From the NCBI RefSeq assembly GCF_006442545.2, contig NZ_CP083952.1, positions 5,929,501 to 5,993,500 on the forward strand: a DNA stretch of 64,000 nt, in the 5' to 3' direction. The notes under the pieces are model-generated. The model made no database searches. It had not been told where the DNA came from and saw only the letters and a program-made list of their open reading frames with translations. Within the stretch, counting starts at the first letter, position 1, and every line of letters starts with the position of its first letter. The translations under genes were made by a program, and so were the position numbers. The stretch is from Mesorhizobium sp. B2-1-8 (GTDB lineage: Bacteria; Pseudomonadota; Alphaproteobacteria; Rhizobiales; Rhizobiaceae). Shown here in pieces: positions 16,738-25,747 of this stretch.

Positions 16738-16908
16738 TGGACAGGGTGGGTTGTCCACGGCGCGTGCTTTCCGCCCGTTGACCAGGCACCGATAGAAAAC
16801 ATCCTGGACCGATCCGAGCAGTCAATGCCGATCCGCACGACAAGGGAACCCTCGCGTGCAGGAATAGCCAGGGCCTTAGTTCAGGAAATAGAGGGTTAGG
16901 TCGTGAAC

Positions 16909-17376
16909 TCATAAATGCGGAATGGCCGAGATGGGTGGAGTGCCGCCATCATCGGGCTCAGTCCATCGAACTGCCGTTTTCCCCATAGACAGGATGTCGC
17001 CACGGAAGTCGGCCTTCACCCTGATCGATTTCGCGTCTTCGACCTTCAGGGCGGCCTCGACGACTGTGGCTAGCTCTTCGTAGCGCTTCCTATCCTTTGC
17101 GAGAGTCGGGTGATGGTCTTCTGGCCGCAGAGTGCCATTGTCGTGCGCCGATCGCCACCGCAACCAGAGATGCCATTGCTCTTTGACGGCAGACAGTTGT
17201 TCGTCACTGACCGGGCTCAACAGGAGCGTATCCGCCCAGTCGTCCTGATCTACATCCCATTCGCGCATATAAGCATGCGGGAACCCTTTATAGTCGGCGA
17301 TCCCCTTCAAGGGTCGATCATAAAATTCATGGACAGTGTGAACGGCGTCCCACTCGTCGGCTCTAACGGAATTCAT
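16909..17376 (-). CDS. Hypothetical protein
   Basis: 155 residues, MNSVRADEWDAVHTVHEFYD..., not recognised. It is acidic and rich in Trp and Asp (WDVDQDDWADTLLLSP, EQWHLWLRWRSAHDNG), with no signal peptide or membrane segment. The composition and a full-length open frame make it a plausible cytoplasmic gene. It lies between petB, which converges on it, and the IS5-family element, about 70 bp from the IS end. Similar short proteins are sometimes annotated in rhizobia as hypothetical; I cannot assign a role. Confidence 0.6.
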   Translation of the reverse strand: MNSVRADEWDAVHTVHEFYDRPLKGIADYKGFPHAYMREWDVDQDDWADTLLLSPVSDEQLSAVKEQWHLWLRWRSAHDNGTLRPEDHHPTLAKDRKRYEELATVVEAALKVEDAKSIRVKADFRGDILSMGKTAVRWTEPDDGGTPPISAIPHL

Positions 17377-17448
17377 CTACCGGCCTTATAGCTATGCCTT
17401 CCTCGGCAATGGATCATTCTTTCAATTGACGCTTTCATATCACGCCAG

Positions 17449-18206
17449 GTTCTGATTCAGAATCATCATGAGCCGATATGATCTTAGCGACTTCGAATGG
17501 CGCGTGATCAAGCCGCTTCTCCCCAACAAACCGCGTGGTGTGCCGCGTGCAGACGACCGCCGCGTGCTCAACGGCATCTTCTGGGTGCTTCGTTCCGGCG
17601 CACCGTGGCGAGACCTACCCGAGCGATATGGCCCACGCACCACCTGCTACAACCGCTTCGTCCGCTGGCGGAAAGCAGGTGTGTGGGATCGCCTCATGGA
17701 CGCTATCACCACAGGCCATGACGGCAAGGTGCAGATGATCGACACCTCCATTGTTCGCGTCCATCAGCATGGCGCGACGGCAAAAAGGGGGGTCGAGATC
17801 ATTGTCTCGATCGTTCCCGAGATGGGCTGACAACTAAAATCCATGCTCTCGTCGACGCCGAAGGCAGGCCAATAAAGCTGATGCTTACGGCAGGCCAGAA
17901 GAGCGACATCGCCTCCGCAGCCGACTTGATCAAGGATTTGCCCGAGGGTGCCATGCTGCTCGCCGACAAGGGCTACGATGCCAACGCATTTCGCACTGCC
18001 ATCACCGACCAGAAGGCATGGGCCAATATCCCGCCGAAGGCCAATCGAAAAGACCCGATCTGCTTCAGCCCCTTCTTATACAAAGCCCGTAATCTGATCG
18101 AGCGCTTCTTCAACAAAGCCAAGCAGTTCCGTCGCATCGCGACGCGCTATGACAAGCTGGCCGAAAATTATCTCGCCGCCCTTAAACTCGTCGCAATCCG
18201 CATCTG
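17449..18206 (+). mobile_element. IS5-family (IS427-like) element, right end lost
   Basis: The left end appears to be at about 17449, where the terminal-type sequence CCAGGTTCTGATTCAGAATC begins. The transposase runs to about 18206 and should end with a short tail and a matching inverted terminus, but its coding sequence passes directly into an ion-channel gene. The right end is therefore deleted together with the 5' part of the channel gene. Confidence 0.8.
17468..18206 (+). pseudogene. IS5-family transposase in two frames, 3' truncated
   Basis: Frame one (17468-17830, MSRYDLSDFEWRVIKPLLPN...) carries the N-terminal domain and the first catalytic Asp (QMIDTSIVRVHQH). At GCAAAAAGGGGGG near 17785 the expected protein moves to another frame (DHCLDRSRDGLTTKIHALVD), continuing through LADKGYDANAFR (second Asp) and NLIERFFNKAKQFRR (Glu). 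The A/G run is the usual place for programmed frameshifting in the IS427 subgroup, so the two-frame state may be natural. The C-terminus is cut after KLVAIRIW, where the normal ending (LRFYES..) is replaced by channel sequence. Confidence 0.85.
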
Positions 18207-19390
18207 GTGGGCGCTGATCGGATTTGTTCGCATCTATCTCGTCGTCGAGCGAAAGCCGCGCGAGGCACGCCTCTTGCAAGACCTCGTCGTCGGTATCGTC
18301 TACGTTGGAATGCTCCTGTCGATCCTGGCATTCGTCTTTGCCGTGCCGGTCGGCACCCTAATCACGACGTCGGGCGTCTTTGCCATCATGCTGGGATTGG
18401 CGCTCCAGAACACGCTCGGTGACTTGTTTTCCGGGATCGCGCTCAACGTCGGTCGCCCCTATGTGCTTGGAAACTGGATCATTCTGAGCGACGGAACCGA
18501 AGGGCGCGTTATCGAGACCAATTGGCAGTCGACCCATCTCCTTACCGCGGCCCATGACGTTGTAGCGGTACCGAACAGCCTTCTCGCCGAAATCGGCGTG
18601 AACAAATGTCAGTAACCCGGACGAGAGCCACGGACTTGCCGTGACCGTCAGGATGGCGCCAACCACGACGCCGGCGATCGTCGTAGACCTCATGCATACC
18701 GTACTGCTGAGCTGCAACACAATTCTCAAGGAGCCCTCGCCTGCGGTTGCGATCGCCAGCCTGGATGCGGCGGCTATCGAGGTCCAGCTCTTTTTTCGCG
18801 TCGCAAATCTCGACCAGCAAGGTGCGGCCAGAAACGAAATCTTCGATCTGATCTATCGCCATTCGAAGTGGGCCTGCATGCTGCTGGCGATGCCGCTTTC
18901 CGCTTCGGTTGCTGCGACCAGCCCGTTGAGCGATGAGGCGGCGGCACCCCCGCGCTTCACCCCGATCGAACTTATCAAGTCCATACCGCTGTTCTCCGCA
19001 CTGACGGATGCCGAACAGGAGTCGCTCGCTGCAACGACCTCTGTTCGCACCTACCGCAAGGGCGACATCATCGCCCGGCAAGGAGAGATCCTGCCGTCAC
19101 TGATGATCGTTCGGACCGGCGTCATCGTCCGGCGACGCGGCGAAGACGAGGCCAGCCCGCGGGAAATCGGCCGCCTCTCGCCCGGCGACTTCTTCGGCGA
19201 GAACGGTCTGCTCGCTGGCATTGGCGAGATGTCGACGTTACGGGAAATGACCCACGTCGCAGTTTACGAAATTGATCAGAAAAGCTTCGCTTCCTTGCTG
19301 CTCGAGAGGCCTGAAATGGCCAAAGATCTTGCGGCGATCCTGTCGAGCGGGACGCCGACGTTCGGCGAAAGCAGCATTCCAGAACATTAG
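18207..19390 (+). pseudogene. MscS-type channel with cNMP-binding domain, 5' truncated and frameshifted
   Basis: From 18207 the frame reads an MscS core: membrane helices (VGIVYVGMLLSILAFVFAVP), the pore/TM3 region GVFAIMLGLALQNTLGDLFS and the beta-domain (WIILSDGTEGRVIETNWQST). At about 18601 an extra A breaks the frame (stop at 18613). The expected continuation TNVSNPDESHGLAVTVRM runs in the next frame through the C-terminal part to a cyclic-nucleotide-binding domain (RLSPGDFFGENGLLAG) ending at 19390. The first transmembrane region is gone, replaced by the IS5 transposase. Intact relatives are about 470-500 residues and are proposed to be cyclic-nucleotide-modulated mechanosensitive channels. 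Non-functional as read. Confidence 0.85.
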
Positions 19391-19481
19391 CACGCAAGAT
19401 CGCCGGACCGGAATCGTGAATATCGACACAGTCGTCTTGACAGCGGTCCGTGACTTGGCGAAGGGAATCAAGGTGCGATGC

Positions 19482-20291
19482 TCATTGCCCTCCGCGGATC
19501 GGCGCCTGATCGGACGCTTCATAAGGCAGGTCGACTGATCGCGTCTCGTCGATTCCCAATCGTATCGCGGGCAACCGCAATATTACGGTTGTGCCTGACC
19601 CCAGCATGCTCTCGATCTCGACACTTCCGCCTGACTGCCCGGCGAAACGCTTCACCATCGGCAAGCCGACACCGCCCAGGCCTTCCCCTTTCGTCGTGAA
19701 GAAAGGATCGAAGGCGCAGGCGATCGTCTCGCGCGTCATTCCGATGCCGTTGTCCGCGACACGAAGATCGATCTGGGTGGCGTCGGAGCCTTCCCCGATC
19801 GCCGCCGCCTCGATAGAAATCAAACCGCCGTTCGGCATTGCATCGCGCGCGTTGAACACGAGGTTTAGAACCGCGTTTTGCAGATCCATCCGATCGCATT
19901 TTGCCAAGGGCAAATCGGGCCTGACTCGAACCGCAAGACGGATGTTGGGATCCCAGGCAGTTCGGATGAAAGTCTCGATTTCGGCCAGGCACGTAGCCAC
20001 GTCGGCATGTTCGATTTCAGTGTGGTTCTCCCGGGCCAGGCTGATGGTATGGCGGACAAGCCCGCCAGCTCGTTCCAGGGCCGTCCTGGCACTGGCGATT
20101 ACGAGCACAAGTGCCGGGGTCGCTGAGACGCCCGGGTCGCGAGCCAGCCGGTTCAATGCGGATGAAGCGACCTGAATGAGGTTGCCCAGGTCATGAACGA
20201 TGCCAGCTGTCGACAGCTGCATGGGCGCCCCGTCCGGAACAACACTGGCGGGGCGGTCGAAGACATCTATTTTTACTTCTGCGCGTGACAT
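19482..20291 (-). CDS. Soluble sensor histidine kinase
   Basis: 269 residues from MSRAEVKIDVFD; the start at 20291 follows GGGG at about 8 bp. The phospho-acceptor helix is IVHDLGNLIQVASSALNRL, followed by an HATPase_c domain with N-box NAVLNLVFNARDAM, G1 ADNGIGM, F-box DPFFTTKGEGLGG and G2 GVGLPMVKRF. There is no transmembrane or sensory domain, so it likely receives its signal from a partner protein. It is the last gene of a same-strand group with CBS and HD-domain genes. Its N-terminus lacks a PAS domain, unlike the large kinases at 30-37 kb. Confidence 0.88.
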   Translation of the reverse strand: MSRAEVKIDVFDRPASVVPDGAPMQLSTAGIVHDLGNLIQVASSALNRLARDPGVSATPALVLVIASARTALERAGGLVRHTISLARENHTEIEHADVATCLAEIETFIRTAWDPNIRLAVRVRPDLPLAKCDRMDLQNAVLNLVFNARDAMPNGGLISIEAAAIGEGSDATQIDLRVADNGIGMTRETIACAFDPFFTTKGEGLGGVGLPMVKRFAGQSGGSVEIESMLGSGTTVILRLPAIRLGIDETRSVDLPYEASDQAPIRGGQ

Positions 20292-20393
20292 TCCATTCCC
20301 CGTTTGCTCGACGTTTAGGCGTGTGATGGGCATCTGCGGTCGGTGGTGTCCTGTTGCCTGGTGGAGGTCGCAAAGCGGTGTCCCGCTGATGCG

Positions 20394-20831
20394 CTATTGG
20401 TAGCCGACACCGCCAATGTAGTTGGCGAGCAGCCGCTCCTGGAACTCCTCTTGCTCGAAGAGCGCCTTCATCGCATCGCGGATATCGAGAATGCCAAGCG
20501 GTTTCGAGCCGGCGCCGAGAATCGGGACGTTCTGAAGTCCTTGTGCGACCATGGTCTGCCAGACTGAATGGACGTCGTCTTCGGGACCGCAGGAGACGAC
20601 GGACCGGCCCATCAGTGTCGATGCGGCCGCGTCCGCCGATCCTGAATTCGCCAGATGACGCACAAGGTCGGATTTGCTCAACACGCCTGCGGCCTCTCCA
20701 CTGCCGTGGCACACTACAACCAGGCCTATGGCTGGATTGGAAAGTGAGAGCGCTGCATTCCGCAGCGTAGCGTCCACGCCGATCACCATGAGGCGGGCCG
20801 ATGTCACCGGATGCAGACTGTCAATGCGCAT
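20394..20831 (-). CDS. CBS-domain pair protein
   Basis: 145 residues containing two CBS motifs: the first spans about 8-65 (MVIGVDATLRNAALSLSNPA ... GVLSKSDLVRHLA), the second about 75-130 (VSCGPEDDVHSVWQTMVAQG ... ILDIRDAMKALF). Such stand-alone CBS pairs bind adenine nucleotides such as AMP or ATP and regulate partners. AGGAGG precedes the start. Placed between the HD-domain gene and the soluble kinase with short gaps, it may be co-transcribed and could tune either protein. Confidence 0.85.
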   Translation of the reverse strand: MRIDSLHPVTSARLMVIGVDATLRNAALSLSNPAIGLVVVCHGSGEAAGVLSKSDLVRHLANSGSADAAASTLMGRSVVSCGPEDDVHSVWQTMVAQGLQNVPILGAGSKPLGILDIRDAMKALFEQEEFQERLLANYIGGVGYQ

Positions 20832-20891
20832 GACGTCCTCCTGGGCGCGCCTTGCGGAGCGTGCCGGAGCAAGATGGGCAACTGGCCAACA

Positions 20892-21539
20892 TCAGTCGTC
20901 GAAGGCCGTGTTCATCACATAATCAACCGATGAAGGAGCCTTATAGCCAGTGACAAAGCGCTCACCGAAATCCCGGGCAAAGTTGTCATATGTCGTTTCC
21001 GGCCTGACCTTGGCGATATGGCAAAAACATCGCGTCATTCGTTGCTTCATTCCAAGGCGCGGGAATTCGCGGACGACCTTTGCGATCTCGGCGGACGAAA
21101 TGAGGTTGTATTGCAGCCCAACGACATCGAGGCAGACGCCGGCGGTGCACAGCGCCACCTCAGCCTCCTTGTAGAGGCCGATTGACGGCGTCGAGTTCAG
21201 GGCGACGCTGTCCCAGATGAGTTGAGCGCGTCGCTCGTCGAAGCCGCCTTCCCGAACGAAAGTCCGGGCAAGGTCGGCGCCTTCCACCTCGAAACGGCGT
21301 GGCCCGGCGAAGTTCTCATTGAGCGTGAGGTCGTGTAACAGGGTGCCGACGGCAACGACTTCCGCGTCGTGCTCGACGTTCTGAATCTGTCCGATCCTGG
21401 TCGCGAACAGCCAGGATCGGACCACGTGGTTGAACAAATAAGGTTCACATTTCTGGCGGGCATATTCGATCGCCTGAACGACGAGTGGCGTATCGGCGAC
21501 TGCGATCCCCGCGAGTATCCGACTGGCGATTGCATTCAT
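20892..21539 (-). CDS. HD-domain hydrolase (cyanamide hydratase-like)
   Basis: 215 residues. Metal-binding HD superfamily motifs are visible: NHVVRSWLFATRIG (first His), TLLHDLTLNENF (His-Asp pair) and the later EVEGADLARTFV helix with its acidic residue. The layout resembles the family named after fungal cyanamide hydratase, whose bacterial members have mostly unknown substrates. It is not an Rsh-type or HD-GYP protein, because the distinctive residues of those families are absent. Start has AAAGG upstream. First gene of the HD-CBS-kinase group. Confidence 0.82.
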   Translation of the reverse strand: MNAIASRILAGIAVADTPLVVQAIEYARQKCEPYLFNHVVRSWLFATRIGQIQNVEHDAEVVAVGTLLHDLTLNENFAGPRRFEVEGADLARTFVREGGFDERRAQLIWDSVALNSTPSIGLYKEAEVALCTAGVCLDVVGLQYNLISSAEIAKVVREFPRLGMKQRMTRCFCHIAKVRPETTYDNFARDFGERFVTGYKAPSSVDYVMNTAFDD

Positions 21540-21596
21540 GGCAGTGACCTTTCCTTCCCGCCGGTGGTGCGCCCAGATTAACTGGGTGCTCCAAGC

Positions 21597-22001
21597 TCAC
21601 TTCGCGTACGTCGTCAGGTTCGTCTCGCTTGTATCAACGACGAAGATCGCAAGCAGGCGAGCGCGTTCCGTCTTGCTCGCGTTCTCGCTCACGGCGTGAT
21701 GGTCGCCCGGAAATTCAGAGAAGCTTTCGCCGGCGCGATAGGTCGTCACGGGTCCATCGTTGACCTGGCTCCGGATCGCTCCTTCCAGGACGGTTGCATA
21801 GATGAACGCGGAGTTGGGATGGGTATGGGCCGGCGATGTGCCGCCCGGTGCATACTCGACAAGCACGGCTTTCATGCTCTTGCCGGGCACGTTTGGAAGA
21901 GCCTGGTCGTAAACAAGCTTCACGCTTGCATCATCGTGGGCCATAGCTGCGGGAACAAATGCGGTGGCGAGCGCCGCCGCGCAGAGAAATGTCTTGATCA
22001 T
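21597..22001 (-). CDS. Exported cupin-domain protein
   Basis: 134 residues from MIKTFLCAAALATAFVPAAM, a Sec signal peptide cut after AMA; AGGAG lies at 7 bp from the start at 22001. The cupin core shows PGGTSPAHTHPNSAFIY and a metal-binding PGDHHAVSENAS. It would bind a metal in the periplasm; the activity is not known. It belongs to a same-strand cluster with an NmrA-like reductase and an exported hydrolase, a grouping frequent in rhizobial stress clusters. Confidence 0.88.
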   Translation of the reverse strand: MIKTFLCAAALATAFVPAAMAHDDASVKLVYDQALPNVPGKSMKAVLVEYAPGGTSPAHTHPNSAFIYATVLEGAIRSQVNDGPVTTYRAGESFSEFPGDHHAVSENASKTERARLLAIFVVDTSETNLTTYAK

Positions 22002-22081
22002 GTCGGTCTCCTGTTTGGAAGAGAATGGTGAAAGACCGCCGATCTGGTGGATCACGAGATCGGCGGTCCTTTTCTGACTGC

Positions 22082-22840
22082 CTATTTCTGTTGCGCGGAG
22101 TGGCTGAGCCAATCGTCGAAGTGTATCGAGCCGATGCGAGCATTCTCGCCGGGGACGAGCGTTCGATCGTCAATTTCCACCGCGCCGTAGTAGAGCGCGT
22201 GAGGATCCACGACCAGTTTGCGAGGGTCCTTGGTAGCCTTCAGGAACCGCCCGACGAGTTCGCTGAGACGCACCCGCTCCGGACCGGCGATTTCGATCAT
22301 ACCGTTCAGTGGCGCCGCAAGCGCGGCGTCCGCCATTGCATCGGCGACATCGTCGGCTGCCATCGGCTGGAAGTATGCCGGCGACAGGTGAATGGTGTCC
22401 CCGACGGCGCCGGCATTGGCGATCGCGGACGTGAATTCGAAGAACTGCGTCGCGTGAACGATCGTGTAGGGAATGCCCGACTCTTTGATGAGCCTCTCCT
22501 GAGCCATCTTGCCGCGGAAATACCCCATGCCCTGCAGGCGGTCGGTGCCGACAACCGACAGCGCAACGTGATGGCGCACGCCAGCTGCCGTTTCGGCTGC
22601 AAAGAGGTTTCGTCCGGCCGTCTCGAAGAACTCGATGGCAACCTTTTCCTCGAACGACGGCGAGTTTGCGAGATCAACGACGACCTGCGCGCCCGCAAGC
22701 GCGGCGGCCAGCCCTTCGCCCGTGACGGTGTTGACTCCCGAGTTCGGTGACGCGGCAAGCACGTCGTGTCCTTTGTTTCGTAGCCTCTCCACAGTCTTTG
22801 AGCCGATCAGCCCGGTTCCGCCGATGACGACGATTTTCAT
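22082..22840 (-). CDS. NmrA-like NAD(P)-binding atypical SDR
   Basis: 252 residues, MKIVVIGGTGLIGSKTVERL, with the Rossmann motif GGTGLIGS at the N-terminus and the SDR-a middle region (VGTDRLQGMGYFRGKMAQE). The active-site tyrosine motif is YFRGKMAQE, an atypical form. AGGAG precedes the start at 22840. Members bind NADP(H) and may sense redox state or reduce quinones. A decayed copy of the same protein lies at 41571-41840. Confidence 0.87.
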   Translation of the reverse strand: MKIVVIGGTGLIGSKTVERLRNKGHDVLAASPNSGVNTVTGEGLAAALAGAQVVVDLANSPSFEEKVAIEFFETAGRNLFAAETAAGVRHHVALSVVGTDRLQGMGYFRGKMAQERLIKESGIPYTIVHATQFFEFTSAIANAGAVGDTIHLSPAYFQPMAADDVADAMADAALAAPLNGMIEIAGPERVRLSELVGRFLKATKDPRKLVVDPHALYYGAVEIDDRTLVPGENARIGSIHFDDWLSHSAQQK

Positions 22841-22910
22841 GTCTAAGCTCCTGGTTTTGCGTGCTGCTACTGGATTGTTTGATCGAACAGAGACGTTCCC
22901 GGCCAACTGC

Positions 22911-23696
22911 TCAGTGAGCCGATGCAGCGTCCTCGATCAGTGAAGTGACCTCGTCGGGATGCGAGACCATCACAGCGTGGGACGCGCCCTCGATGACGAT
23001 GGTTTTTACGGCGTGCGCGCGTTTAGCCATGAAGCTCATGACGGCTGGCGGGATATTGCGGTCATCTGAGCCGTAGATCATGTAGGACGGCAGCGTCTTC
23101 CATGCGGCGACGCCCGAAGCGTCAGCCAGAGCTGCCTGCGTAACGGGGCGTTGTGTGGCCGCCATGAGCAAAGCCTGCTCTTCGGGAACATCGGCGGCGA
23201 ACTGCGCGCGGAACTTGTCCGGCTGGATGAAGAGATCCCGTCCGCCGTCCGGCAATGCGACTGGGACAATCGCACTCCCCAAGGTGCTGCCGGGAAACTT
23301 GCCAGAAAGCGTGAAGGCCGATTCGCCGGTATCCGGTGCGAATCCTGCCACGTACACCAGGGCCTTGACATTGGCGTTGCCATTGGCGGCCTCGGTGATG
23401 ACAGGCCCGCCATAGGAATGACCCACCAGCACGACCGGCCCGGAAACCGACCGGACGATGGCCGAGACCGCCGCTGCATCGCCGGCGACGCTGCGGAGCG
23501 GATTGGCTGCGGCTATCGCTACATAACCGTCCCTGGTGAGTTTGGTGATGACTGCGTCCCAGCTCGATGACCCTGCGAAGGCGCCGTGCACCAGTACGAT
23601 CGTCGGCTTGGGCTGAGGGCTCGCGGCCTGCGCTACCGCGCTGCCCGACATAGCAAGCGCTGCAGTGAGCGCCAGAACTCCAGTAATATTTGACAT
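22911..23696 (-). CDS. Exported alpha/beta hydrolase
   Basis: 261 residues with a Sec signal peptide (MSNITGVLALTAALAMSGSA ... QAAS). Core motifs: oxyanion loop LVHGAFAGSSSWD, nucleophile GHSYGG with Ser, and a late GASHAVMVSHP with the catalytic His. It resembles periplasmic esterase-like hydrolases of the EstC/salicylate-esterase (HbpD-like) type; substrate unknown. AAGGAG lies before the start. The 38-bp element at 23761-23798 is about 65 bp upstream and recurs upstream of the hydrolase at 26591. Confidence 0.88.
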   Translation of the reverse strand: MSNITGVLALTAALAMSGSAVAQAASPQPKPTIVLVHGAFAGSSSWDAVITKLTRDGYVAIAAANPLRSVAGDAAAVSAIVRSVSGPVVLVGHSYGGPVITEAANGNANVKALVYVAGFAPDTGESAFTLSGKFPGSTLGSAIVPVALPDGGRDLFIQPDKFRAQFAADVPEEQALLMAATQRPVTQAALADASGVAAWKTLPSYMIYGSDDRNIPPAVMSFMAKRAHAVKTIVIEGASHAVMVSHPDEVTSLIEDAASAH

Positions 23697-23760
23697 TTGC
23701 TTTCTCCTTCATGGCCTGTCGTGACCGTGAGGGAGAAGATGCGCCGACGCGGCGCGCCCG

Positions 23761-23798
23761 CCTATTCTACGGAAGGGTCTGTCATACGATGCCAAGGT
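23761..23798 (-). promoter_or_regulatory. Shared upstream element, copy 1
   Basis: A 38-bp stretch, on the minus strand starting ACCTTGGCATCGTAT and ending CCGTAGAATAGG, differs at two positions from 27729-27766. Both copies lie just upstream of exported alpha/beta-hydrolase genes on the same strand. It contains TTGGCA and TAGAAT but at wide spacing, so it may be a promoter plus operator. Function is inferred only from position and repetition. Confidence 0.5.
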
Positions 23799-24029
23799 AC
23801 AGGGTAGGCCATCAGGGGATGGGGACCAGCGGGATGAGGCCCGATTTCCCGTGCGTCGCAGTGAGGTATTTATCGCTAGTGTGGAAGGCCGGCAGATGCC
23901 GGAACAGGAATCGCGGCCGCTGGCCAGCATTTCCGCGCTAACTCTTCATAGCCTGGCGCCGAAGGTCTCTGGCGAAGAGAGTCACACTTCAAGCGGCCGT
24001 CGCCATGATCCGCGACGATGTCCGAGCGG

Positions 24030-24140
24030 CGATTTTAGAGCGCGTCGCGTCAAAACTGATCCATGCGACGCGCTCTAAGTTTTTTTGTTCGATGCATGTC
24101 CGCAAAACCGGGGTCACTTTTGCGCGACATGCATTAACCC
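24030..24140. repeat. Mesorhizobial palindromic repeat with two hairpins
   Basis: AGAGCGCGTCGC (about 24037-24048) pairs with GCGACGCGCTCT (about 24066-24077), followed by TTTTTTT. A second pair, GCATGTCC and GCGCGACATGC, flanks AAAACCGGGGTCACTTTTG. This combination is a common interspersed intergenic repeat in rhizobial genomes (general knowledge). It may also act as a terminator. The rest of 23697-24029 holds the hydrolase promoter region and no gene. Confidence 0.65.
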
Positions 24141-24149
24141 GACAAGCGG

Positions 24150-25067
24150 TCAGTAATCCCAGACGGCCGGTACGCAACGAAAAGCGTCGCCGTCGACCGC
24201 GACGTGGCAGACGGATGGGAACGACAGGTGAGTGGCCACCAGGGGCTCGCGGGTCGCCGCCAACTCCCGCAAGAGACCGATGCGGACGCGGGCCGCCTCT
24301 TCGGGATCGTGTTCGAAGCCGTTGTGCCAGTCTGGGCGGTCGAACCCGACCTGGAACACGGCGTCGCCCGCGAACGTCAGCCGATCGCCGCCGGACGCGA
24401 GGCGGACGACGCTGTGCCCGGGGGTATGGCCGCCGGTGCGACGGACGATCACCCCCGGCGCCACCTCATGCTCCTCTTCGAATGGCCGCAACTGCTTGCG
24501 GTAGTCGTTCACGAACTGCTTTGCCGCTCGCCGAAGTGCGTCTGGGAACCCCGGCGGCATTGAGGCGCGCGAGAAATCGGGCGACTCCCAGAACTTGAGC
24601 TCGGCGGCTGCCACGTGGATCCGCAGATCCGGACGCAGCTGGTCCTTCACTCCCTCGACGAGCAGCCCGCCAATGTGGTCCATGTGCATGTGGGTAAGCA
24701 CCACGTCGGTGACGGATGCGAGATCGATGCCGGCGGCTTCCAGTCGCTGGCCCAACCGCCCTGCCTGCGGCAAGTGCAAGTCCGGGTCCATGCCCAGCCC
24801 AGCGTCGACGAGTATGGTCCGGCCGCCGCTACGCAGCACGATCACGTTCAGCGGCCACTCGAGCATTTCGGGCGGCAGGAACATGTCCTCCAGCCAGGCC
24901 GCCCGGACGGCCGGGTCGACGTTGTGTGCCATAACCGGGGCTGGTATCGGTAGCACTCCATCGCTGACCACCATTACTTCAATCTCGCCGACCCGCAGCG
25001 CGTAGCGCGACGGAACCAATTCGTCCGACCCCGGTCTACCGGGCTGTGAGGTATTGTCCAAGCTCAT
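24150..25067 (-). CDS. MBL-fold metallohydrolase, AHL-lactonase-like
   Basis: 305 residues. The metallo-beta-lactamase zinc motif is THMHMDHIGG; the second His is in RTGGHTPGHSVVRL and the bridging Asp in TFAGDAVFQVGF, with a late THLSFPSVCHVAVDG. This arrangement fits the AttM/AiiA-like N-acyl-homoserine lactonase branch and related lactonases of the MBL superfamily, but a general hydrolase role is possible. No signal peptide is seen. AGGAG precedes the start. It could degrade quorum-sensing lactones in the cytoplasm. Confidence 0.85.
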   Translation of the reverse strand: MSLDNTSQPGRPGSDELVPSRYALRVGEIEVMVVSDGVLPIPAPVMAHNVDPAVRAAWLEDMFLPPEMLEWPLNVIVLRSGGRTILVDAGLGMDPDLHLPQAGRLGQRLEAAGIDLASVTDVVLTHMHMDHIGGLLVEGVKDQLRPDLRIHVAAAELKFWESPDFSRASMPPGFPDALRRAAKQFVNDYRKQLRPFEEEHEVAPGVIVRRTGGHTPGHSVVRLASGGDRLTFAGDAVFQVGFDRPDWHNGFEHDPEEAARVRIGLLRELAATREPLVATHLSFPSVCHVAVDGDAFRCVPAVWDY

Positions 25068-25519
25068 GTCTGTCTCCTGCTGATCGCCTTATCACGGCCG
25101 TATCGGCCACCTCCGCCGCTGGCCTCCCTGGGTCGGCATGCGCCTCCACGGATGGTCACTGACGTCGGTGGAAATTGCACCGCATCGGCCCGCGAGGCCA
25201 TCGAACAGAAGCGTCGGTCTCGCCATGCGAAGGTCTATGCCAGACCCGTTGCGAGCATGGGTGATCTCCCGCAAACGGCTATGATGCAGTCGACATACCT
25301 CCAGCACGGCGTTTACGCATGTCGTTGGTTTGCACGCTGGTAGAACAAGCAAGGGCGGCGCGGCCGAAAAGCCAACGACATTATCCCCTGCACCTTGGCC
25401 TACACCGCCCAATTCTTTTGTGCCGCTCAGGCAGTCAGCTCGTCTTATCGCTCGGCACCTGCGCGGGTATTATATTTCTGTAGTACTGATTGTCCAGAAA
25501 CCAATACAGGAGTTACTCG
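25068..25519. other. Intergenic region between MBL hydrolase and DUF680-like gene
   Basis: About 450 bp with no supportable gene. It should contain promoters for both divergent genes. The last 90 bp before 25520 are A/T-rich (GTATTATATTTCTGTAG) and likely hold the promoter of the small secreted protein. Confidence 0.45.
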
Positions 25520-25747
25520 ATGAAAACGACCGTCCTTACTGCCGCTGTTCTTCTTGTTTCGGCAGGAGGCGCCTTCGCCGGAAGCGACCACTATGGGTCA
25601 GACAGGGATCTGCAGCCTGCAGCTGTCACGGACTACATGCATACTCGCTCGACCAAAAAGACGAACAACGACGCCGACGTGCGGCAAACCGTACGCAAAC
25701 CGATGATTCCCAACGACGAATACGGCCAGGGCATTTGGGGCCGCTGA
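25520..25747 (+). CDS. Small secreted protein, DUF680 type
   Basis: 75 residues starting MKTTVLTAAVLLVSAGGAFA, a signal peptide, then mature GSDHYGSDRDLQPAAVTDYM and a C-terminus ending YGQGIWGR. AGGAG lies 8 bp before the ATG at 25520, which is chosen over the upstream codon at 25490. This pattern (signal peptide, GSD.YGS, GIWG end, about 75 residues) fits DUF680, a family described almost only from Mesorhizobium. Function unknown; presumably periplasmic. Confidence 0.78.
   Translation: MKTTVLTAAVLLVSAGGAFAGSDHYGSDRDLQPAAVTDYMHTRSTKKTNNDADVRQTVRKPMIPNDEYGQGIWGR

Noticed and set aside
17785..17800. Frameshift in the IS5 transposase as a mutation
   Set aside because: The A/G run is the usual site of programmed frameshifting in this IS subgroup, so it is not counted among the damaging indels.
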